Shown here piece after piece: positions 35,340-42,909 of a stretch of DNA of 64,000 nucleotides. The first letter of the stretch is position 1; each line of letters starts with the position of its first letter. The DNA lies in assembly GCF_014212125.1 (NCBI RefSeq), contig NZ_JACJVP010000077.1, positions 1 to 64,000 of the forward strand, in the 5' to 3' direction. This stretch comes from Cohnella nanjingensis (GTDB lineage: Bacteria; Bacillota; Bacilli; Paenibacillales; Paenibacillaceae). Below the pieces are notes generated by a model. It was not told the origin of the DNA, did no database searches, and saw only the letters and a list, made by a program, of their open reading frames with translations. A program made the translations under genes and the position numbers.

Positions 35340-36677
35340 TTAGACGGGAATGAAAGGCTCGCGCAGCGCGAACAGCCGCTCGGCCGCCGCCTGCGCGGAC
35401 TGGCGGATCTCTTCGGCGTCCGCCGACAGCAGCCGGCGGTCGCGCATGACGACGCGGCCGTCGATGACGACGTGGTTCACGTCCGCGCCCGAAGCCGAAT
35501 AGACGAGGTTGCTCACGACGTTGTGATATCGGCCGCCGATGACGGGAGTCAAATGATGCTTGCGGAAGTCGACGGCGATGAGGTCGGCCTTCTTCCCGAT
35601 CTCGAGCGATCCGATCTCGCGATCCAGCCCGAGCGCTTTCGCGCCGTCGATGGTCGCCATCCGCAGCGCCCGCTCGGCCTTGATGACGGTTGCGTCGAGC
35701 AGCCTCGCCTTCTGCAGGAGCGGAACGAACTTCAGCTCCTCCAGCATGTCGAGGTTGTTGTTCTCCTTGACGCCGTCGGTGCCGATCCCGACCGTGACGC
35801 CCAGATCCAGCAGCTCCTTGACCGGCGCGATGCCGGATGCCAGCTTCAAGTTGCTGACCGGGCAGTGGGCGACCGACGTGCCGGTCCGCGCGAGCAGCTC
35901 CATCTCCTCGTCCCGGAGCCAGACGCAATGCGCGAGCACCGTGCGCGGCCCGAGAATCCCCCTGTCGTAGAACAGCTCGACCGGCCACCGCCCCGTCTCC
36001 GCCTTCAGGCGTCTGGCCATCTCGATCGACTCTTCGCCGTGGGTATGGATGCCGGTGTCGTACTTCTCGGCGAGCGCGGCCGCCTGCCGGTACGCCCCTT
36101 CGGTGCAGTAGGCGAGATGCTCGAGCGCGAACCAGACCTGGATCCGTCCGTTCGAGGTGTTGTTGCGCTCCTGCACGAGCCGGACGTTTTTGTCCAGCGA
36201 TTCGAAGTAATCCATGCCGGGTTTGTCGACCACGTAGGGAGCCAGCGTCGCGCGCAAGCCCAACTCGTCGGCCGCGTCCGCGCACCGGTGCATGAAGCGG
36301 TACATGTCCATCACGCACGTCGTGCCGGACAGGATCGCCTCCGTATAGCTGAGACGCGCTGCCGCGTGCGCGAGCTCGTCCGTCAGCGCCCGGTGCTTCG
36401 GGTCGACGTACTTGGTCAGCCATTCGAAGACGGGCAGATCCTCCGCCGTCCCCCGGATCAGGCCGGAATGCAGGTGCAGGTTCACGAGACCCGGCAGCAC
36501 CGCGTGCCCGGCAGCATCGAGCCGTTCGGCGTTCGGGTACCGGGCTTCGAGCGCCGCCGAAGGTCCGATGTCCGCGATTCGCCCGCGCTCGATCAGGATC
36601 GCGCCTTCGTCGATGACTTCGTCGTCCGCGTTAACCGTCAAGATCGTCGCTCTCGCGATCAGCAAGCCGGATGACAT
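35340..36677 (-). CDS. ATZ/TRZ-family amidohydrolase
   Basis: A 445-aa amidohydrolase of the chlorohydrolase/deaminase group. Metal ligands: NLHLHSGLIRG (about 66-76), HTHGEES, H in LAHCVWLRDEE and D in GIGTDGVKENNN. It is a paralogue of 26508-27839, sharing SNLKLASGIA and NNNLDM. SD AAGGAG. It lies between the SDR and the Rieske oxygenase genes, with a 108-bp gap to the latter that shows no clear promoter. A deaminase or ring-amide hydrolase role is expected; substrate unknown. Confidence 0.82.
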   Translation of the reverse strand: MSSGLLIARATILTVNADDEVIDEGAILIERGRIADIGPSAALEARYPNAERLDAAGHAVLPGLVNLHLHSGLIRGTAEDLPVFEWLTKYVDPKHRALTDELAHAAARLSYTEAILSGTTCVMDMYRFMHRCADAADELGLRATLAPYVVDKPGMDYFESLDKNVRLVQERNNTSNGRIQVWFALEHLAYCTEGAYRQAAALAEKYDTGIHTHGEESIEMARRLKAETGRWPVELFYDRGILGPRTVLAHCVWLRDEEMELLARTGTSVAHCPVSNLKLASGIAPVKELLDLGVTVGIGTDGVKENNNLDMLEELKFVPLLQKARLLDATVIKAERALRMATIDGAKALGLDREIGSLEIGKKADLIAVDFRKHHLTPVIGGRYHNVVSNLVYSASGADVNHVVIDGRVVMRDRRLLSADAEEIRQSAQAAAERLFALREPFIPV

Positions 36678-36703
36678 GCAACGTCACGCTCCTTCGTTAT
36701 CTC

Positions 36704-37441
36704 TTAATGAATCGTATAGCCGCCGTCCGCCAGCATCGCGCTGCCCGTCACGAAGGAGGCCGCGCCGCCGCTCAGGAACAGGATGCAGGCGGCGATCTCC
36801 TCCGGGCGGCCGAGCCGGCCGAGCGGGTGCATGCCCACGAGATCGTCCAGCGACCCTTGCGGGCCGAGCCGGCCTGTGAATTGGCGTCTCAGCAGCGGGG
36901 TATCGATCGCCCCCGGACATACGCAGTTCACGCGTACGCCCGCGGCCGCCGTCTCCAGCGCCAGGCTGCGGGTGAAGTTGACGACCGCCGCCTTCGAAGC
37001 GGTATAAGCCGTGAACGAAGCCGCGCCTACGAACGCCAACTGGGAAGCGGTGTTGACGATGTTCCCCCCGGACGCTTTGAGTCTGGGCAGCGCCGCTTTG
37101 CAGCAGAGAAACATGCTCTTGAGATTCACGTTCATCACGCGGTCCCACGCCGCCTCGCTCGTCTCTTCGAGCGAAGCGACGAGCTCGACGCCCGCGTTGT
37201 TCACGAGGACGTCTAGCGCATCCCAATGCGCCCACAGCCGTTCGAACGCGGCCTCGACCGCGGCCGCGTCGGCCAAGTCGACGGCTAGCTCGATGCGGTC
37301 CTCCGCGATCGTGTCCGCCGCATAAGCGATATCGAACACCGCCGTGACGGCGCCCGCGCGCCGATAGGCCTCCGCCGTCGCCGCGCCGATGCCGGATGCG
37401 CCTCCTGCGATCAATACTTTTTTGCCTTGCCAGTCCGTCAT
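36704..37441 (-). CDS. Short-chain dehydrogenase/reductase
   Basis: A 245-aa classical SDR with the NAD(P) motif GGASGIGAAT (about 13-22), NNAG (about 91-94), catalytic Ser in NTASQLAF, and YTASK (Tyr and Lys). The acidic residue VFDIA after the second strand favours NAD(H). The ATG at 37441 overlaps the upstream Ntn-hydrolase stop by 4 bp. It probably oxidises or reduces a pathway intermediate such as an alcohol or semialdehyde. Confidence 0.87.
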   Translation of the reverse strand: MTDWQGKKVLIAGGASGIGAATAEAYRRAGAVTAVFDIAYAADTIAEDRIELAVDLADAAAVEAAFERLWAHWDALDVLVNNAGVELVASLEETSEAAWDRVMNVNLKSMFLCCKAALPRLKASGGNIVNTASQLAFVGAASFTAYTASKAAVVNFTRSLALETAAAGVRVNCVCPGAIDTPLLRRQFTGRLGPQGSLDDLVGMHPLGRLGRPEEIAACILFLSGGAASFVTGSAMLADGGYTIH

Positions 37442-38295
37442 GTCCGCAAGCCTCCCGCCCCGAAGCCGATCCGATGCCAGTCGGACGCGCACGGCCGGCC
37501 GAGCGTATAGTGCATCTCGCCCGCCGTCGCGTCCCAAATGAGACCGCTGAGCGTCACGTGCGGCAGCGCCGCGTTCGAGCGGCCGAGCACGACGCCGTGC
37601 GCGCATACGCTGCCCGGCGCCTCGCCGGATTCGCCCCGATGGGACGACAACAGCGACTTCAGCGCGCCGATCGCCGCTTCCCGCTCCAGCCGCCGGCCCG
37701 CGATCGGCTTCAGCGCTTCCTCCGCTCTCGCGAGCCGAAGCGACCGATCCGCGCGGATCGGCTCGCTCAGCTGGCGCTGGGAAGCTTCGCAGATGCCGAA
37801 CGCCTGATTGCTGCGGGCGATCCAGCCTTGCCCGGAAGCATCCTGGCTCGCGGCGGCGCGTCCCAGATGCTCGAAAGCGAGCAGCCGGCCGGTACGGTCC
37901 GCGAGGATGTGGCTGCCGCCGACGGTGATCGCCTCGGCCGACGCGTACCGCTCTTGCATGAGCGCCAACGCCTCGTCCGCCGATTCGCACCGCGCGAGCG
38001 CTTCGGCTTGAACGGTCCCCCGCAGGTCTCCCGTCCAGTAACTGTCGGCTTTCCCGCCGCGGTCCTCCGGGTCCGTGCAGCCGAAGTAGCTGCTGATCAA
38101 CAGCAAGCCTTGCTCGTTCACCCCCGCGTTCACGCCCGTCTGCGGCAGAATGCCGTAGGCGAGCGAGCTGTATCCGCCCTCGCTGCCGGTCCGGCCGTGC
38201 CAAAATCCGACCGGAGGCGAATCCGAATTTTTGAAGCCCAGCACCCGCCACTCGTCCGCCTCGTCCCGGCAGACCACGGCTCCGATCGTACACAT
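37438..38295 (-). CDS. N-terminal-cysteine Ntn hydrolase (C45/acyltransferase-like)
   Basis: A 285-aa protein starting Met-Cys-Thr-Ile-Gly-Ala. Removal of Met would expose Cys as the nucleophile, as in linear-amide and penicillin-acyltransferase-type (C45) enzymes. Other family-like segments are GFKNSDSPP, GVNAGVNEQGLLLISSYF and ARSNQAF. The ATG at 38295 is placed 9 nt after GGAGG; an upstream TTG would bury the Cys. It probably hydrolyses an amide or N-acyl bond. The gene is coupled to the SDR by a 4-bp overlap. Confidence 0.7.
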   Translation of the reverse strand: MCTIGAVVCRDEADEWRVLGFKNSDSPPVGFWHGRTGSEGGYSSLAYGILPQTGVNAGVNEQGLLLISSYFGCTDPEDRGGKADSYWTGDLRGTVQAEALARCESADEALALMQERYASAEAITVGGSHILADRTGRLLAFEHLGRAAASQDASGQGWIARSNQAFGICEASQRQLSEPIRADRSLRLARAEEALKPIAGRRLEREAAIGALKSLLSSHRGESGEAPGSVCAHGVVLGRSNAALPHVTLSGLIWDATAGEMHYTLGRPCASDWHRIGFGAGGLRT

Positions 38296-38339
38296 TCCGG
38301 TCAACCTCCTCTGCCTGCGCTTGGCCGCGCCGGCGGCGA

Positions 38340-39767
38340 TTAGAAATTCGGATAGCGGTTCTCGCTGCGCATGCGGCCGTAGTCGATCTTCGTCCGCAGC
38401 GCCGCTTCGTTCAGCAGCCGATTAGAGGCCGCTTGCGCCGCGACCGCCACCTTTTCTTCGTCGATGCCGACGAGACGCCCTTCCTTCACGACGACCTTGC
38501 CGCCGACGATCGTCATGTCGACGTTCTGCGAGAGACCGGTCAGCACGGGCAGCGTCGCCTCGTCGTGCAGCGCTCCGGCATAGGCAAGCTGGCGCGAATC
38601 GATCAGGAACAAGTCCGCGGCCTTGCCGACTTCTAGCGAGCCGATGTCGTCTTCCCATCCGAGCACGCGCACCGAGCCCCTCGTCGCCACCCGGAGGCAA
38701 TCCTCCGCGCCGATCGCCGTCGTGCCGTGCATCAGATTGTGCAGCAGAAGCGCGGTCCGCACTTCCTGTAGCATGTTCGACCCGTCGTTGGAGGCCGAGC
38801 CGTCCACGCCGAGCCCGACTTTGACGCCGGCCTGCAGCATCTTCACGATCGGCATGACGCCCGAGCCCATCTTCATGTTGCTGCACGGACAATGCGCGAC
38901 CCCGCACCCGTGACGGCTCAGCCTTCCGATCTCGCCGTCGTCGAAGTAGATGCCGTGCGCGTACCAGACGTCGGGACCGACCCAGCCGTTCTCCTCCATG
39001 AATTGCAGCGGGCGCATGCCGAGCTTCTCCCTGCAGAAGTCGTCCTCATCCTTCGTCTCGGCCAGATGGGTGTGCATTCTCACGCCGTAGCTGCGCGCGA
39101 GGCTGGCGGATTCCCGCAAGAGATCCGCCGTGATCGAGAACGGCGAGCAAGGCGCGACCCCGACCCGCAGCATCGCGAACCGCCCGGCGTCGTGATACCG
39201 TTCGATGAGGCGCCTCGAGTCGCGCAGGATCGTCTCTTCGCTCTGGCACACTTCGTCCGGCGGCAGTCCGCCTTTGGAACGTCCGAGCGACATCGAGCCG
39301 CGCGTCGGGAAAAACCGGATGCCCAGCTCGCCCGCCGCCCGGATCTCCTCGTCGATCAGCTCGCCGGACACGCCGTTCGGGAAGCAGTAGAAATGATCCG
39401 CCGCCGTCGTGCAGCCGCTCTTCAACAGCTCGCCGAGTCCGACCATGGCGCTGACGTAGATGTCTTCGGGACGCAGATGGCGCCAAATATCGTATAGCGT
39501 CACGAGCCAGTCGAATAGCTCCGTCTTCTGGACGAACGGAATGTTCCGCGTGAGATTCTGATAGAGGTGGTGATGCGTATTGATCAGGCCCGGATAGACG
39601 ATCTTGCCGGTCGCGTCGATGACCGTGTCCGCCGTCTCGCAAGGCAGATCCCGGCCGATCGCGACGATCTGCTGATCCACGGCGTACAAGCTCCCGCCGG
39701 GGTATCTCGTTCGTTCCTCGTCCATCGTGATGATGTTTTTCGCGTTTTTGATCAGCAGCGTTCCCAT
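38340..39767 (-). CDS. 8-oxoguanine deaminase-like amidohydrolase
   Basis: A 475-aa ATZ/TRZ-class amidohydrolase. The metal motifs are NTHHHLYQNLTRN (about 63-75), HTHLAETKDEDDFC, YAHGIYFDDGE, CPCSNMKMGSG and GLGVDGSASNDGSN. The HLAETKDED plus AHGIYFDD combination is that of 8-oxoguanine deaminase and hydroxyatrazine ethylaminohydrolase relatives, as far as I recall. 8-oxoguanine would give urate, the substrate of the uricase in this window. It is second in the ten-gene operon, 43 bp after the gamma-glutamyltransferase. Confidence 0.78.
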   Translation of the reverse strand: MGTLLIKNAKNIITMDEERTRYPGGSLYAVDQQIVAIGRDLPCETADTVIDATGKIVYPGLINTHHHLYQNLTRNIPFVQKTELFDWLVTLYDIWRHLRPEDIYVSAMVGLGELLKSGCTTAADHFYCFPNGVSGELIDEEIRAAGELGIRFFPTRGSMSLGRSKGGLPPDEVCQSEETILRDSRRLIERYHDAGRFAMLRVGVAPCSPFSITADLLRESASLARSYGVRMHTHLAETKDEDDFCREKLGMRPLQFMEENGWVGPDVWYAHGIYFDDGEIGRLSRHGCGVAHCPCSNMKMGSGVMPIVKMLQAGVKVGLGVDGSASNDGSNMLQEVRTALLLHNLMHGTTAIGAEDCLRVATRGSVRVLGWEDDIGSLEVGKAADLFLIDSRQLAYAGALHDEATLPVLTGLSQNVDMTIVGGKVVVKEGRLVGIDEEKVAVAAQAASNRLLNEAALRTKIDYGRMRSENRYPNF

Positions 39768-39810
39768 GCCGGCCTCCCCCTCCCCTAGTTCGCTCGATTC
39801 CGCGATCCGG

Positions 39811-41406
39811 CTACCAGCCGACGGCGCTGCCGTCCCCGCGAGGGTCCGCTGCGCCGCTGATCGTGCCGTCCGGCGAGATCAGGATCCCTTGCGATTGGCC
39901 CGTCGCGTCGTCCCAATCCTGCAGCACTTCGACCCGGTGCCCCCAGGCGGCGAGCCGCTCCGCCACCTCCGGTCCGCAGCGGCCCTCCACCTTGAGCGTA
40001 TCCGCGGAGACGCCCCACGTCCGGCCGTATACCCATCTCGGCAGTCCGATCGCTTCCTGGATCGTCAGTCCGTAATCCAGGACGCCGGTCAGCACCGACA
40101 GCGTCGTCTGGGGCTGGCCCTCCCCGCCTTGGGTGCCGACGAGGAGGAACGGCTTGCCGTCCTTCAGCACCATCCCGGGCATGAGCGTGTGGAAGGAGCG
40201 CTTGCGCGGCTCCAGCACGTTCGGCGAAGCGGGATCGAGCGAGAAGAACGAGCCCCGGTTCTGCAGAATGATGCCGGTATCGCCGCCCATGCAGGCGGCA
40301 CCGAAGTCGAAGTACAAGCTCTGGATGAACGAGACGGCGTTGCCTTCCTCGTCCACGACCGCCGCGTATGCCGTATCCTGGCCCATCGCCTGGGACAGGA
40401 AGGTCTCCGCCTTCGGCGGCTGCAGCGAGATGCGTTCGAACAGCCGCTTCGCGAACGGCTTGGAGAGCAGCATCTCCAGCGGGATCTGGCGGAACGCCGG
40501 GTCCGTCAAGTAGCGGTCCCGTTCGGCGAACGCGAGCTTCACCACTTCGGTCACGAGATGGTAGAACGCCGGCGAGTGCCGGGGGATGCCGGCGAGCTCG
40601 GTATGCTCCAGCATGTTCATCATGAGCAGCGCCGCGAACCCTTGCGAGTTGGGCGGCATCTGGTACAGATCATAGCCGCGGTAGCTAGCGGAGATCGGCG
40701 CGACCCACTCTCCGCGATGCCGCCGGAAGTCTTCCTCCCGCAGCAGCCCGCCGTCCCGTTCGGAAGCGCGCGTCAGTTCCCGCATCAGCTCCCCCTCGTA
40801 AAAAGCGGAACGCCCTTCAAGCTGCAGCAGCTTAAGGCTCTCCGCCAGCGCGGACTGCACGAGCCGCTCTCCCTCCCGCGGCACCTGCCCGTTCGGCAGA
40901 TAGACGGCGGCCATCCGCGCGTCGGCGGACAGCACGTCGCGATCCCGGACGATCCAATTCCGCAGATTGCGGGAGACCGGGAAGCCCTCTTCCGCGTAGC
41001 GGATCGCCGGGGCGAGCAGCTCCGCCCAAGCCAGCTTGCCGCCCCGCCGCCACGCGTGCCACCAAGCGTCCGCCATGCCGGGCACCGTCAAGGCGGCCAG
41101 CGCGCCGCGGTAGGGAATGGCGTCCGCGCCCAAGGCGGCGAAGTGCGCCGGGGTAGCCGCCGCGGCGGCGCGACCGCTTCCGTTATAGCCTTCGATTCGT
41201 CGGGTCTTGGCGTCGTACGCCAGAAAAAAAGCATCGCCGCCGAGTCCGGTCATATGCGGATAGACGACCCCGAGCGCGGCGCTGATCGCCACGGCCGCAT
41301 CGTACGCGCCGCCGCCTTGCTGGAGGATTTGACTCCCGACGGCGCTGGCCAAGTAATGGGGGGTCGCGACCATCGCACGATGGACTCGGGGCATCAGATT
41401 GAACAT
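39811..41406 (-). CDS. Gamma-glutamyltransferase-family protein (YwrD-like, cytosolic)
   Basis: A 531-aa Ntn-type gamma-glutamyltransferase. The autoprocessing and catalytic Thr is Thr345 in GQDTAYAAVVDEEGN, and GGTQGG-type residues follow in VGTQGGEGQPQ. The N-terminus MFNLMPRVHRAMVATPHYLAS has no signal peptide, unlike secreted GGTs, which points to the YwrD-like cytosolic group. GGGAGGGAG sets the ATG at 41406; a longer frame upstream overlaps the promoter. First gene of the ten-gene operon. Such enzymes can release a gamma-glutamyl tag used in amine catabolism. Confidence 0.85.
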   Translation of the reverse strand: MFNLMPRVHRAMVATPHYLASAVGSQILQQGGGAYDAAVAISAALGVVYPHMTGLGGDAFFLAYDAKTRRIEGYNGSGRAAAAATPAHFAALGADAIPYRGALAALTVPGMADAWWHAWRRGGKLAWAELLAPAIRYAEEGFPVSRNLRNWIVRDRDVLSADARMAAVYLPNGQVPREGERLVQSALAESLKLLQLEGRSAFYEGELMRELTRASERDGGLLREEDFRRHRGEWVAPISASYRGYDLYQMPPNSQGFAALLMMNMLEHTELAGIPRHSPAFYHLVTEVVKLAFAERDRYLTDPAFRQIPLEMLLSKPFAKRLFERISLQPPKAETFLSQAMGQDTAYAAVVDEEGNAVSFIQSLYFDFGAACMGGDTGIILQNRGSFFSLDPASPNVLEPRKRSFHTLMPGMVLKDGKPFLLVGTQGGEGQPQTTLSVLTGVLDYGLTIQEAIGLPRWVYGRTWGVSADTLKVEGRCGPEVAERLAAWGHRVEVLQDWDDATGQSQGILISPDGTISGAADPRGDGSAVGW

Positions 41407-41455
41407 ACGACTCCCTCCCTCGGCCTTCGGTATTGGAATAGATCCGATTGGTTCC

Positions 41456-41484
41456 ATTCTAGAGGCGGTCCGGCGGAGCGACAA
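41456..41484 (-). promoter_or_regulatory. Sigma-A promoter for the ten-gene operon
   Basis: TTGTCG at 41479-41484, 17-bp spacer, TAGAAT at 41456-41461, about 50 bp before the GGT start. Confidence 0.65.
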
Positions 41485-41501
41485 TGAACGCCGCAATGAT
41501 T

Positions 41502-41518
41502 TGTTAGATTTAATAACA
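41502..41518. promoter_or_regulatory. Operator TGTTA-N7-TAACA before the ten-gene operon
   Basis: TGTTAGATTTAATAACA has the same arms and spacing as the palindrome at pucR (29644-29660). It lies 17 bp upstream of the -35 box, which suits an activator, and also between this operon and the divergent opuAA gene. The remaining gap to 41700 is AT-rich; I see no convincing opuAA promoter there. Confidence 0.65.
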
Positions 41519-41700
41519 TCATGTATTGTTTTTGGTTGTCGCGCACGGAATTATCGGAAAAATACGTAATATAACATCACGTAGACTGAAAATCCTTCGC
41601 TTATGTTCCGATCGGATCGACCGGCGAGGAGCGAGTAATTTGGTCGTCGTTGGCAGACGCTAAGGAACAAATCTCCATGCGATGTGGAACGGAGGCGCTT

Positions 41701-42909
41701 ATGTCGATCGTATCGGTGAAAGCCCTGACGAAGATCTTCGGATCGGAGCCCGAGAAGGCGCTGGCCATGCTCGATCAGGGGCTGACAAAAAAGCAAATTC
41801 ACGAAAAGACGAGGCACACCGTCGGGGTGAACCGGGTCAGCTTCGATATCGAGGAGGGCGAGATCTTCGTCATCATGGGACTGTCGGGCAGCGGAAAGTC
41901 CACGTTGATTCGGCTGTTGAATCGGTTGATCGAGCCGACCGGCGGAGAAGTCTGGTGCGGCGGAGAAAACGTGACCAAGATGAACGCGCACCAGCTGCGG
42001 GATTTCCGGCGGCGCAGCATGGCGATGGTCTTTCAGAAGTTCGCGCTGTTCCCGCACAAGAATCTGATCGCCAACGTCGAATTCGGTCTGGAGATCCGCG
42101 GGATGCCCCGCGAAGAGCGTCGCGCCAGGGCGATGGAGTCGCTGGCGCTCGTCGGACTGAAGGGGCTCGAGACGAGCTATCCCGATCAGCTCAGCGGCGG
42201 CATGCAGCAGCGGGTCGGACTGGCCCGCGCGCTCGCGAACGAGCCCGACATCCTGCTCATGGACGAAGCCTTCAGCGCGCTCGACCCGCTAATCCGCAAG
42301 GACATGCAGGACGAGCTGCTCGATCTGCAGCAGAAGATGAAGAAGACGATCATCTTCATCACGCACGATCTGAACGAAGCGCTGCGGATCGGCGACCGGA
42401 TCGCGCTGCTCCGGGACGGTTCGCTCGTCCAGATCGGAACGCCCGAAGAGATCCTCATCAACCCGGCCAACAAGTACGTCGAGCGGTTCGTCGAGGACGT
42501 CGACCTGTCGCGCGTGCTGACCGCCTCCCATGTCATGCGCCGGCCGGAGACGATCGGGATGGACCGCGGACCGCGGGTCGCGCTGCAGCTCATGCAGGGT
42601 AGCGGCATCTCCAATCTGTACGTCGTGGACAAGTCCAAGAAGCTGCTCGGCGCCATCACGGCGGAAGACGCCCTGAACGCGATCAAGAGCGGTCAGACGC
42701 TGCCGCAAATCATCATCCGCGACGTCCCGACGGCCCGTCCGGATCAGCACTTGAACGAACTGTTCGATACGGTCGGGGGCGCCCGCATTCCCGTCGCCGT
42801 GACGGACGAGGACGGCCGGCTGCTCGGCATCATCGTGCGGGGCGCCGTGCTGGCCGCCCTCACGGGCAGCGTCGATCATATCAACGTGGAGGGAGACGCC
42901 GATGCCTAA
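41701..42909 (+). CDS. opuAA: Glycine betaine/proline ABC transporter ATPase
   Basis: A 402-aa ATPase of the ProV/OpuAA type that powers osmoprotectant uptake. Walker A GLSGSGKST (about 60-68), signature LSGGMQQRVGLARAL, Walker B LLMDEAFSALDP, then two C-terminal CBS domains (about 280-395) that sense ionic strength. The extended N-terminus with IHEKTRHTVGVNRVSF is typical. The ATG at 41701 follows GGAACGGAGG. It is the only plus-strand operon inside the island and overlaps its partner gene by 8 bp. Confidence 0.95.
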   Translation: MSIVSVKALTKIFGSEPEKALAMLDQGLTKKQIHEKTRHTVGVNRVSFDIEEGEIFVIMGLSGSGKSTLIRLLNRLIEPTGGEVWCGGENVTKMNAHQLRDFRRRSMAMVFQKFALFPHKNLIANVEFGLEIRGMPREERRARAMESLALVGLKGLETSYPDQLSGGMQQRVGLARALANEPDILLMDEAFSALDPLIRKDMQDELLDLQQKMKKTIIFITHDLNEALRIGDRIALLRDGSLVQIGTPEEILINPANKYVERFVEDVDLSRVLTASHVMRRPETIGMDRGPRVALQLMQGSGISNLYVVDKSKKLLGAITAEDALNAIKSGQTLPQIIIRDVPTARPDQHLNELFDTVGGARIPVAVTDEDGRLLGIIVRGAVLAALTGSVDHINVEGDADA

